A stretch of 6,191 bases of DNA from an uncultured Collinsella sp. (GTDB lineage Bacteria > Actinomycetota > Coriobacteriia > Coriobacteriales > Coriobacteriaceae), in assembly GCA_900552425.1 (NCBI GenBank), contig URZR01000110.1, positions 1-6,191 on the forward strand, in the 5' to 3' direction. The position numbers were made by a program, and so were the translations under genes. Under the pieces are notes generated by a model that was given only the letters and a program-made list of their open reading frames with translations, was not told the origin of the DNA and ran no database searches. This document shows, in pieces, positions 1 to 5,881 of the stretch (position 1 is the first letter of the stretch; each line of letters begins with the position of its first letter).

Positions 1-1
1 C

Positions 2-1099
2 CCCGCGTCTGCCGAGGAGTTGTTGACGAGCGTACCGGGGCTCGATGCGTTGCAGGATGTTCCGGCGTTTGACGATCTGCCGGTTGATGCCGCCCAACGG
101 GCAGCCTTCGATGATTTTTGCGCGCAAGCCGAGGAACCCGAGCAGATGCAGTTGGGCGCCGTGGTGCGCCTGGACCGCGGGTTTCCGCTGGTGGCGACTG
201 CCGATGACACGTTTCGTGCCGAGCATGCCGTGGGGTTTGCCAAGTCGCGCGGCGAGGACGAGGTCCTGCTGCCTGCCGTGGGCGACCGTGTGGCGGTGCG
301 CCGCGCTCCCGGGCACGATATGGGCGTGATTGAGTGCGTGCTGCCGCGCCGTACGAGCTTTGAGCGTTGGCGTGGCCGTGCCCGCGGTGAGCGCCAAGTG
401 CTCTGCTCCAACGTTGACAGCGTGCTGATCGTGCAGGCGCTCGGCGCCGGCGAGGTGCTGCTCGATCGCGTGGCGCGCTCACTGGTGTTGGCGCTCGATT
501 GCGATGCCGAGCCGGTGGTGGTGCTCACCAAGGCCGACCGCTGCGATGCCGAGGAGCTCGAGCGCGATCTGGACCGCGTGCGCCGCCTGGTGGGTCCGGA
601 CGTGCGCGTGATCGTGACGTCCTCTGCCGAGGGCCGCGGCCTGGACGAGGTCCGTGCCTGCGTGCCTGCCGGGAGCTGCGCCATGATTCTGGGCGAGTCG
701 GGTGCCGGCAAGTCGACGCTGCTCAATGCGCTGCTGGGCCACGATACGTTGGCGACCGGCGGTGTGCGCGAACGCGACGACCAGGGCCGTCACACTACCG
801 TCGCGCGCGTGATGGTGGCGCTGCCGGGCGACGCCGGCGTGATCGCCGATGCCCCGGGTCTGCGCAGCCTACCGCTCGTGGGTCACGAGCGGGGACTGGC
901 CCGCGCCTTCCCCGAGATTGTCGAGGCATCGCGCGCGTGCCGGTTTGGCGATTGCACGCATACCCATGAGCCGGGTTGCGCCGTTCGCGAGGCCGAGGAC
1001 GCCGGGCAGATTGACAGCCTGCGTCTGGAAACGTTCCAAAACCTGGCGTCATCCATGCGCGTGAGCGCTCAAATGCTCGATCCAGATGTCCATCTGTAA
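2..1099 (+). CDS. rsgA: RsgA, ribosome small-subunit-dependent GTPase A (5' end open)
   Basis: RsgA (YjeQ) is a cytoplasmic GTPase that binds the 30S subunit late in assembly and checks its decoding centre. Residue numbers here count from the TTG at 20. An OB-fold region (about 44-110) is followed by a circularly permuted GTPase domain: G4 LTKAD at 169-173, G5 SSA at 201-203, the P-loop GESGAGKST at 225-233, G2 threonines at 259-260 and G3 DAPG at 277-280. A zinc-binding C-terminus follows, with Cys307, Cys312, His314 and Cys320 in the family's C-x4-C-x-H-x5-C spacing. All motifs are intact. The start is unclear: the frame is open from base 2, and the only upstream purine stretch (GAGGAG, 14-19) touches the TTG codons at 20 and 23 too closely for a normal ribosome binding site. 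The true start therefore probably lies left of the window. An ATG at 146 would give a shorter protein but drop about 40 residues that look like the N-terminal lead-in of longer RsgA proteins. The gene is unrelated in function to the pilus genes and is separated from them by a terminator. Confidence 0.95.
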   Translation, partial: PASAEELLTSVPGLDALQDVPAFDDLPVDAAQRAAFDDFCAQAEEPEQMQLGAVVRLDRGFPLVATADDTFRAEHAVGFAKSRGEDEVLLPAVGDRVAVRRAPGHDMGVIECVLPRRTSFERWRGRARGERQVLCSNVDSVLIVQALGAGEVLLDRVARSLVLALDCDAEPVVVLTKADRCDAEELERDLDRVRRLVGPDVRVIVTSSAEGRGLDEVRACVPAGSCAMILGESGAGKSTLLNALLGHDTLATGGVRERDDQGRHTTVARVMVALPGDAGVIADAPGLRSLPLVGHERGLARAFPEIVEASRACRFGDCTHTHEPGCAVREAEDAGQIDSLRLETFQNLASSMRVSAQMLDPDVHL

Positions 1100-1116
1100 T
1101 TGATTTTTCCTATGAC

Positions 1117-1151
1117 AGCCGTCTCCCAACTGTTCGGGAGACGGCTTTTTT
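1117..1151 (+). terminator. Rho-independent terminator of rsgA
   Basis: A perfect GC-rich stem, GCCGTCTCCC (1118-1127) with GGGAGACGGC (1136-1145), is extended by an A1117-T1146 pair and closes an 8-base loop. It runs straight into six T residues at 1146-1151. It begins 18 bases after the rsgA stop codon. On the other strand no T tract follows the stem, so it should work only in the rsgA direction and insulate the pilus operon from rsgA read-through. Confidence 0.93.
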
Positions 1152-1181
1152 GCTGCGGAAAAGCCTCGAAACATGCAGTTT

Positions 1182-1241
1182 GCTGACGTGCTGACCAAAA
1201 CCTTGCCACGAGCTTGACGGGCAGGTCAGCTTTTGGTCAGC
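1182..1241 (+). repeat. Nested inverted repeats in the cpaB leader, built on GCTGACC / GGTCAGC
   Basis: Four copies of one 6-7 base word lie in two pairs of opposite direction: GCTGAC at 1182-1187, GCTGACC at 1190-1196, GGTCAGC at 1224-1230 and GGTCAGC at 1235-1241. The longest perfect arms are GCTGACCAAAA (1190-1200) and TTTTGGTCAGC (1231-1241), 11 base pairs. Inside them TGCC (1204-1207) can pair with GGCA (1220-1223), and CC (1201-1202) with GG (1224-1225). A different fold pairs 1182-1187 with 1236-1241 and 1190-1196 with 1224-1230. There is no T tract after the repeat, so a simple terminator is unlikely. It could be a cluster of operator half-sites or an RNA leader with two exclusive folds. 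The sequence alone does not decide, and I recognise no known regulator or riboswitch here. Confidence 0.75.
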
Positions 1242-1243
1242 GA

Positions 1244-1265
1244 TTGGTTTGACATCGAAAACCAA
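1244..1265 (+). repeat. Second short palindrome in the cpaB leader
   Basis: TTGGTTT (1244-1250) is the exact reverse complement of AAACCAA (1259-1265), with an 8-base centre. It starts two bases after the larger inverted repeat ends. The palindrome covers a TTGACA hexamer at 1249-1254 that looks like a -35 element, though no acceptable -10 follows it. It may be a regulator site or a small hairpin in the leader RNA. Confidence 0.5.
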
Positions 1266-1306
1266 GATCGCGATTGCGCCGCTTTGCGCTCTGACCGCCC
1301 AGACAA

Positions 1307-1337
1307 TGGTGGTACGGGCATTCGCCCGGCACTGCCA
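1307..1337 (+). promoter_or_regulatory. Hairpin directly upstream of the cpaB ribosome binding site
   Basis: CGGGC (1315-1319) pairs with GCCCG (1324-1328) across an ATTC loop. Below a small internal loop, bases 1307-1313 pair with 1331-1337 (seven pairs, two of them G-U). The foot ends three bases before the GAGGAG ribosome binding site at 1341-1346. There is no T tract, so it is not a terminator. It may shield the transcript end or tune ribosome access for cpaB; this is inferred from position only. Confidence 0.4.
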
Positions 1338-1340
1338 TGA

Positions 1341-1346
1341 GAGGAG
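1341..1346 (+). promoter_or_regulatory. Ribosome binding site that fixes the GTG start of cpaB
   Basis: GAGGAG lies five bases before the GTG at 1352, which is normal spacing. The in-frame ATG at 1337 lies upstream of this site and has no purine-rich sequence before it, so GTG 1352 is the better start. Confidence 0.8.
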
Positions 1347-1351
1347 CGGCC

Positions 1352-2011
1352 GTGAACAAGAGCAAGCGCATCGCCATCAGTCTGGTCGCGGGCGTGCTCG
1401 CTGCTCTGCTCTGCATGGTTTACGGCTCATCGATCCGCTCACAAGCCGAACAGGTCCAGGCTGAGACCTTGGCCAAGTACGGTGGCGATCGCGTCGAGGT
1501 ATGCGTCGCGGCGCGCGATATCGATGTGGGCGAGACCCTCGATGAGACCAATGTCATAACCCAGGAGTGGCTGACGAGTCTGCTGCCGCGTGACGCGGCG
1601 ACCGAGCTGCGCCAGGTGCGCGGCGACGTGACGACTTCGCGTATTCCCAAAAACGCCGTGATCTGCAATGTCTACACCAAGGCCGAGAGCCACAAGCTCG
1701 AGGTGCCTAAGGGCAAGGTCGCCGTTTCGGTGGCGGTCGATGCCGAGCACTCGGTCGGCGGTGCTACGGGCGTGGGCAGCTACGTGGATGTGTATGTGCA
1801 AAAAGACGGCGTGACCGATCGGCTGTGCGGCGCGTACGTGATCGATACCAGTGAGGATTCCGGTTCCACGCGCGAGGGCAAGATCGAATGGGTGACGCTG
1901 GCGGCTGACCCCGAAGACGTCAAGGAACTGCTGGGAGCCTCGGGCAAGGGAACGGTCAGCTTGACGATTCCCGCCACGGCGCGCGGCAAAAAGAGCGGAG
2001 GCGACGAGTGA
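1352..2011 (+). CDS. cpaB: CpaB/RcpC-family Flp pilus assembly protein
   Basis: A 219-residue membrane-anchored protein of the Tad/Flp pilus machine. A basic N-terminus (MNKSKR) leads into one hydrophobic segment at about 8-26, which anchors the protein with its bulk outside the cytoplasm. A SAF-type domain follows (about 47-109), with the typical stretch VAARDIDVGETLDETNV at 52-68. The C-terminal RcpC-like domain (about 117-207) contains VAVSVAVDAEHSVGG and the strand SYVDVYV. The tail is basic and hydrophilic. Cys21 follows the hydrophobic core, but the residue before it is Leu, so this is not a lipobox. The GTG start is chosen from the ribosome binding site at 1341-1346. It is the first gene of the operon, and its TGA shares one base with the ATG of cpaE. 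In Gram-negative Tad loci the family is tied to the outer-membrane secretin; no secretin gene lies between it and cpaE here, so its partner in this organism is open. Confidence 0.92.
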   Translation: MNKSKRIAISLVAGVLAALLCMVYGSSIRSQAEQVQAETLAKYGGDRVEVCVAARDIDVGETLDETNVITQEWLTSLLPRDAATELRQVRGDVTTSRIPKNAVICNVYTKAESHKLEVPKGKVAVSVAVDAEHSVGGATGVGSYVDVYVQKDGVTDRLCGAYVIDTSEDSGSTREGKIEWVTLAADPEDVKELLGASGKGTVSLTIPATARGKKSGGDE

Positions 2012-3660
2012 TGAAGGCGATCTGGCTTGCGTGCTGCGCGTGCGGCGATTACGGGCTGTTGCAGCGGGAAGTCGAGGGCCGTGATGCGGGTGCACAGGTG
2101 CTTCGCGTGGGTGACCTGGACGGGCTGGTTTCCATGGCGCGGGCGTTTCCGTCGCGCCGCGGGGCTGCCATCATCGCGGCGTCTCTGTTTGATACCGAAG
2201 ATGTGCGCAAGACTGTTGCGCGCCTGACGGCCGAAGGCCGCGTGAGTCGCGTGGTCGTGTTGATAGAAGCGCTCGATCCGTCGGATATCGAGGGGCTGTT
2301 TCGCGCGGGGGCGACCGAGGTCATCGCTGCACACAGTATATGCGGCAACGGGCGCGCGGGCGAGGGAGCGGTTGATTCCGATCGGCGCATGACGATTGAG
2401 CCCGATGCTTTTGTTGATAGGGAACCCGGGGCGCCTCGCGCTACAAGAGGCCCGCGTGTTGATGATTATGGAAAAGCGGAAGCCGAGCATGGTCGGCGCC
2501 CCCGGAACCCCCTTGTATACGATGACGCTGGAGGGCCGGCGCAGCATGCTGGCGACTCCCCGGCAGTAGATATGAGATACGTGCACGGCGTGAATCTGGC
2601 GGATGAACTCGACGAAGTTGAGGGCCTTGCCGGGTGCGGCGAGTTGTCGCTGATGCAGCATGAGCAGATTGCGCAGAACGAGCCTGCCTCGCAGACCGAA
2701 CAAGCAGCCATGCCGGCTTGGACGCAGCACGTGGTTGCGGCGGGGGAGACGGGGACGCTGTCACCGACGCCCGCCCCGCCGCCTCCGATGCCGCCGGCAG
2801 ACGCTGCCGCTTCGCCGCATCGAGCTCCGGTCATCTGCGCCATTTCGGGTTCGGGCGGTTGCGGCAAGTCGACGATCGTTGCCACCATGGCACACACATC
2901 GTCGCTGTTGGGCTTGCGTGCCGCCGTGCTCGACCTGGACCTGATGTTTGGAAACCTTTACGACTTGTTAGGCGTCGATGCTCCGCGCGATATGGCGGCA
3001 CTTATCGAGCCGTCGGCGGCGGGCATGCTCACCGAGCCGGATATCGTAGCCGCTTCGATGCGCGTGACGCCGGGCGTTACGCTCTGGGGTCCCGTCGCGG
3101 CGCCCGAGCAAGCCGAGCTCATGGCACGTCCGGTGGAGCTACTGCTTGATGTTCTGCGTCGCGAATCCGACGTGGTCTTTATCGATACCTCGGTCTTTTG
3201 GGGCGACGCCGTGGCGGCTGCGGTGGCGGCGAGCGACCGTTGCCTGGTCGTTGGCGATGCGGCGGTGTCGTCCGCGGCATCGGCATCGCGCGTCATTGAA
3301 CTGGCAGGTCGAGTAGGTGTGCCGCGCACGCGCATGAGCGCCGTGTTCAACCGGTTCGGTGCGCGCGGGGCAGACGAGGACGTCGCCATGCGCTTTGAGA
3401 TTGCCTGTGCGTTAAGCTCCAAGATTCGTATCGCCGATGGCGGGCAGGATCTCGCCGCGCTCATGGCGTTTGGGCGCGCTGACGAGGCAGTGGGGCAGAC
3501 CAGCGCTTTTGCGACTAGCGTGCGCGAGGCCACGCGCGAGATGCTCGTGGAACTGGGGTGCGCCGTCGGCCCTTGGAGCGATATGGTCGCCGACCGTGCA
3601 ACGCGCACCGAACGCCCGCGTATCCGCCTTCCCTGGTCGCGCGAGGGTGATCAGCGATGA
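2011..3660 (+). CDS. cpaE: CpaE/TadZ-like pilus localisation ATPase (atypical receiver plus ParA/MinD-like domain)
   Basis: A 549-residue protein of the kind that places the Tad machine in the cell. Residues 1-107 look like an atypical receiver domain: the pattern fits a receiver fold ending in GATEVIAA, but the phosphate-accepting Asp expected after AAIIAASLF is missing. Residues 108-272 are a long hydrophilic, low-complexity linker ending in a proline run (PTPAPPPPMPP, 252-262). Residues 273-520 are a MinD/ParA-type ATPase: Walker A GSGGCGKST (280-288, Lys286), switch Asp308 and Asp310 in VLDLDLMFGN, and Walker B VVFIDTS with Asp392. The ParA/MinD signature lysine (GKGGxGKT) is Ser281 here. 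The C-terminus is a basic tail. ATG 2011 overlaps the cpaB TGA by one base, and GGAGG at 1997-2001 sits nine bases upstream; GTG 2008 would add one residue and is possible. At 549 residues it is longer than the roughly 400 usual for the family, and the linker accounts for this. The C-terminal ATPase assignment is firm; the receiver call is by pattern. Confidence 0.9.
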   Translation: MKAIWLACCACGDYGLLQREVEGRDAGAQVLRVGDLDGLVSMARAFPSRRGAAIIAASLFDTEDVRKTVARLTAEGRVSRVVVLIEALDPSDIEGLFRAGATEVIAAHSICGNGRAGEGAVDSDRRMTIEPDAFVDREPGAPRATRGPRVDDYGKAEAEHGRRPRNPLVYDDAGGPAQHAGDSPAVDMRYVHGVNLADELDEVEGLAGCGELSLMQHEQIAQNEPASQTEQAAMPAWTQHVVAAGETGTLSPTPAPPPPMPPADAAASPHRAPVICAISGSGGCGKSTIVATMAHTSSLLGLRAAVLDLDLMFGNLYDLLGVDAPRDMAALIEPSAAGMLTEPDIVAASMRVTPGVTLWGPVAAPEQAELMARPVELLLDVLRRESDVVFIDTSVFWGDAVAAAVAASDRCLVVGDAAVSSAASASRVIELAGRVGVPRTRMSAVFNRFGARGADEDVAMRFEIACALSSKIRIADGGQDLAALMAFGRADEAVGQTSAFATSVREATREMLVELGCAVGPWSDMVADRATRTERPRIRLPWSREGDQR

Positions 3661-4982
3661 GCCTGCAAACGAGGATTAAGGCTGCCGGCGCTGCGGCGGC
3701 AGCGCCTGTAGATGTGGGGCGTCGCCGCGCCGTGAAACGACGCACCAAGCGCGCCGTGATGGACCGCATGGGTTACGACGAAGTGGCGCGTATCAGCGCC
3801 TATATCGACCCGGCACTTGCCCGCTCGGAATTGCGTCCTGCGGTGGAGGCGGCGCTCAATGTTGAGGAGCCGACCGATCTCGCGACGCCCGAGCGCGAGA
3901 CCATCATCGACGAGATTTTGGATGACGTGGTGGGCTTGGGGCCGTTGCAGCCGCTCATCGAGGACGACACCGTTACCGAGATCATGATCAACGGCTGCCG
4001 CTCGGCTTTCTTTGAACGCGGCGGCGTCTTGTACCCCATCGAGCATGCGTTTGAGGATGATGAGCAGATCCGTGTGCTTATCGACCGCATTATCTCGCCA
4101 CTTGGCCGCCGTATCGACGAGCGCAGCCCCATCGTCAACGCCCGCCTCAAAACGGGCTATCGCGTCAACGCGGTGATTCCGCCTGTGGCGATTGACGGAC
4201 CGATTCTCACCATCCGAAAGTTCTCGGACCGTATCTGCTCGCTGGACGAGCTCGTGGGGTTGGGATCGCTGCCGCTTTGGTATGCGCAGCTGCTGTCGTG
4301 TGCGGTGTCGCTGCGACAGGACCTGGCGGTTGCGGGAGGCACGGGATCTGGTAAGACCACCCTGCTCAACGCGTTGTCATGTGAGATTTCCACCGGCGAG
4401 CGCATCGTGACGATCGAGGACTCTGCCGAGCTCAAGTTTGCGCATCATCCGCACGTGGTGCGCCTAGAGGCGCGCGAGGCTTCAATTGAAGGCGAGGGCG
4501 CGGTGACGATCCGCGACCTGGTGACTAATGCCCTGCGCATGCGCCCCGACCGCATCGTGGTGGGCGAGGTGCGCGGTGCCGAGTGCTGCGACATGTTGCA
4601 GGCCATGAACACGGGCCACGACGGGTCGCTCACCACGCTTCATGCGGGTTCAGAACAGGAGACCGTGGTGCGTCTGACGTTGCTTGCACGTTATGGCATC
4701 GATCTGCCGAGCGAGCTCATCGAGGAGCAGATTGCCATGGCACTCGACGGTATCGTGATGTCCGAGCGCCACGCCGATGGCAGGCGCTTCGTCTCCTCGT
4801 ATTCGGGGGTGCGACGCGCCGCATCGGGCGGCGTAGAGCTCGAGCGCTATGTGACGTTCGATGCCGCCGAGCGCACCTGGACGCTTGACCGCGAGCCGCC
4901 GTTTATCGCAGAAGGCCTGCGGTCGGGGACGCTCACACAAGAGGAGGTGGACGAATGGAGATCACTGTGCCCCTCGTCGTAG
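3657..4982 (+). CDS. cpaF: CpaF/TadA-type secretion ATPase of the Flp pilus (VirB11 family)
   Basis: The 441-residue cytoplasmic motor ATPase, expected to act as a hexamer that powers pilin assembly. After a basic, alanine-rich N-terminus (about 1-40) comes the family N-terminal domain, with DDVVGLGPLQPLIEDDTVTEIMING at 89-113 and RIDERSPIVNARL at 152-164. The ATPase core is complete: Walker A GGTGSGKTT (227-235), Asp box TIEDSAEL (252-259), Walker B RPDRIVVGEVRG (296-307, Glu304) and His box MNTGHDGSLTTLHA (317-330, His321 and His329). Length is normal for the family and no key residue is missing. Its ATG overlaps the cpaE stop in an ATGA arrangement, with GAGGG at 3643-3647 nine bases upstream, which points to coupled translation. 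Its 3' end overlaps tadB by 28 bases. The motif set and its position before tadB distinguish it from type II or type IV pilus ATPases. Confidence 0.97.
   Translation: MSLQTRIKAAGAAAAAPVDVGRRRAVKRRTKRAVMDRMGYDEVARISAYIDPALARSELRPAVEAALNVEEPTDLATPERETIIDEILDDVVGLGPLQPLIEDDTVTEIMINGCRSAFFERGGVLYPIEHAFEDDEQIRVLIDRIISPLGRRIDERSPIVNARLKTGYRVNAVIPPVAIDGPILTIRKFSDRICSLDELVGLGSLPLWYAQLLSCAVSLRQDLAVAGGTGSGKTTLLNALSCEISTGERIVTIEDSAELKFAHHPHVVRLEAREASIEGEGAVTIRDLVTNALRMRPDRIVVGEVRGAECCDMLQAMNTGHDGSLTTLHAGSEQETVVRLTLLARYGIDLPSELIEEQIAMALDGIVMSERHADGRRFVSSYSGVRRAASGGVELERYVTFDAAERTWTLDREPPFIAEGLRSGTLTQEEVDEWRSLCPSS
4941..4948 (+). promoter_or_regulatory. Ribosome binding site of tadB inside the cpaF coding sequence
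   Basis: GAGGAGGT, nearly a full match to the anti-Shine-Dalgarno sequence, lies six bases before ATG 4955 within the end of cpaF. It supports that start despite the 28-base overlap, and suggests tadB can recruit ribosomes itself as well as through coupling. Confidence 0.8.
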
Positions 4983-5881
4983 GGGGCTTGGCAGGGCTTT
5001 CTGTCGCGATGGCGTGCGGGGCGGAACCTCGTGTGCCGCAGGTACCGCTGGCGGAGCTGGCACGTCAGGCGCTCGAGACGGTGGCAGAGAAGCTGCCGCG
5101 TGAGCTGGTGGAAAACGATCTGCTGAAAAAGATCGCCCGTTCGTGGGCATCGCTGGCTCCGGCGCATCGCCTTGGCCTCGTGATCGAAGGTGCTTCGGGA
5201 CGTTTGGCGTTTCTGCTGCTATCGAGCGGTGTCTGCTGCGTTTTACTAACGATGGTGTCGTTATCGCCCCTCGGATTTGCCTTGGGACTTGTTGCTCCGT
5301 TTGCCGTTGGTGCCGCTCGGGATGGCTTTGAGAGCCGGCGCGAGCAACACGATGCAGAAGAGGCAATGCCCGAGGCGTTTACCGCACTTTCCATGTCGCT
5401 TGCCTCGGGACATTCGCTGACCCAGGGCATGCGCTTTGTGGGCGCTCATGCGCAAGAGCCGGTGCATACCGAGTTTTTGCGGGTGGCGGCGGCGATCGAT
5501 TGCGGCATCTCGGCGACCGACGCGCTCGATGACTTGCTCGTGCGTATCGACGCCCCCGGTCTTTCGCTTGTGACCTTGGCGCTTAAGGTGTCTCAGCGCA
5601 CCGGCGCTCCGCTTGCCGACTTACTGTCCGAGGCGTCGAGCATGGTGGGGGAGCGCATTGAGCTCAAGCGCCGCCTGGATGTTAAGACGTCGCAGGCTCG
5701 CATGTCTGCGCATATGGTCGCGGCGATGCCGGCGGGCATGTGCGCGGTGTTGGCGCTGCTTTCGGCAGATTTTCGTCGCGGTCTTGCGACGCCTGCCGGC
5801 GCGGGCGCTGTGGTGCTGGGTCTTGCCCTCAACGCCGTTGCCCTGGTGGTTATCCGGCGCATTATGCGGGTGGAGCTATGA
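4955..5881 (+). CDS. tadB: TadB-type inner-membrane platform protein of the Flp pilus
   Basis: A 308-residue integral membrane protein with a type II secretion F domain (T2SSF), expected to pair with TadC as the membrane platform contacted by the CpaF motor. Visible hydrophobic segments are at about 4-22, 84-100, 103-121, 252-270 and 283-303. The cytoplasmic T2SSF helical region lies between (about 135-250), with the family-like patterns MPEAFTALSMSLASGHSLTQGM at 138-159 and LALKVSQRTGAPLADLLSEAS at 208-228. A hydrophilic, charged stretch (about 23-80) separates the first membrane segment from the second. Length is normal for TadB. The start at ATG 4955 is supported by the strong ribosome binding site at 4941-4948. 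The gene overlaps cpaF by 28 bases and its stop overlaps the next start by 4. It is called TadB rather than TadC from its place directly after cpaF. Confidence 0.93.
   Translation: MEITVPLVVGGLAGLSVAMACGAEPRVPQVPLAELARQALETVAEKLPRELVENDLLKKIARSWASLAPAHRLGLVIEGASGRLAFLLLSSGVCCVLLTMVSLSPLGFALGLVAPFAVGAARDGFESRREQHDAEEAMPEAFTALSMSLASGHSLTQGMRFVGAHAQEPVHTEFLRVAAAIDCGISATDALDDLLVRIDAPGLSLVTLALKVSQRTGAPLADLLSEASSMVGERIELKRRLDVKTSQARMSAHMVAAMPAGMCAVLALLSADFRRGLATPAGAGAVVLGLALNAVALVVIRRIMRVEL

Noticed and set aside
1249..1254. TTGACA as the -35 of a sigma-70-type promoter.
   Set aside because: At 16-18 base spacing the downstream hexamers (around 1271-1278, GATTGC and neighbours) do not resemble TATAAT, so I do not list a promoter.
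1337..1351. ATG at 1337 as the cpaB start, adding five residues (MRGAA).
   Set aside because: It precedes the only good ribosome binding site (1341-1346), which is well spaced for GTG 1352, and it sits at the foot of a hairpin.
1152..1351. Known riboswitch, such as a cyclic di-GMP type, controlling the pilus genes.
   Set aside because: I could not find the conserved core sequences of any riboswitch class I know. Only inverted repeats are visible.
1352..1420. CpaB as a lipoprotein through Cys21.
   Set aside because: The residues before the cysteine are Ala-Leu-Leu, and the lipobox needs a small residue (Gly, Ala or Ser) directly before Cys.
1249..1464. Short open frame across the leader and the 5' end of cpaB.
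   Set aside because: No ribosome binding site, no recognisable protein character, and most of it lies out of frame over cpaB.
1780..2730. Long open frame on the minus strand opposite cpaB and cpaE (316 codons).
   Set aside because: It is a common artefact opposite GC-rich genes. Its translation is rich in Arg, His and Ala with no motif, while the + strand has clear family domains.
2332..2826. Possible frameshift or gene decay within the CpaE linker.
   Set aside because: The frame stays open through both flanking domains, and the other frames give Arg-rich nonsense. A disordered linker explains it better.
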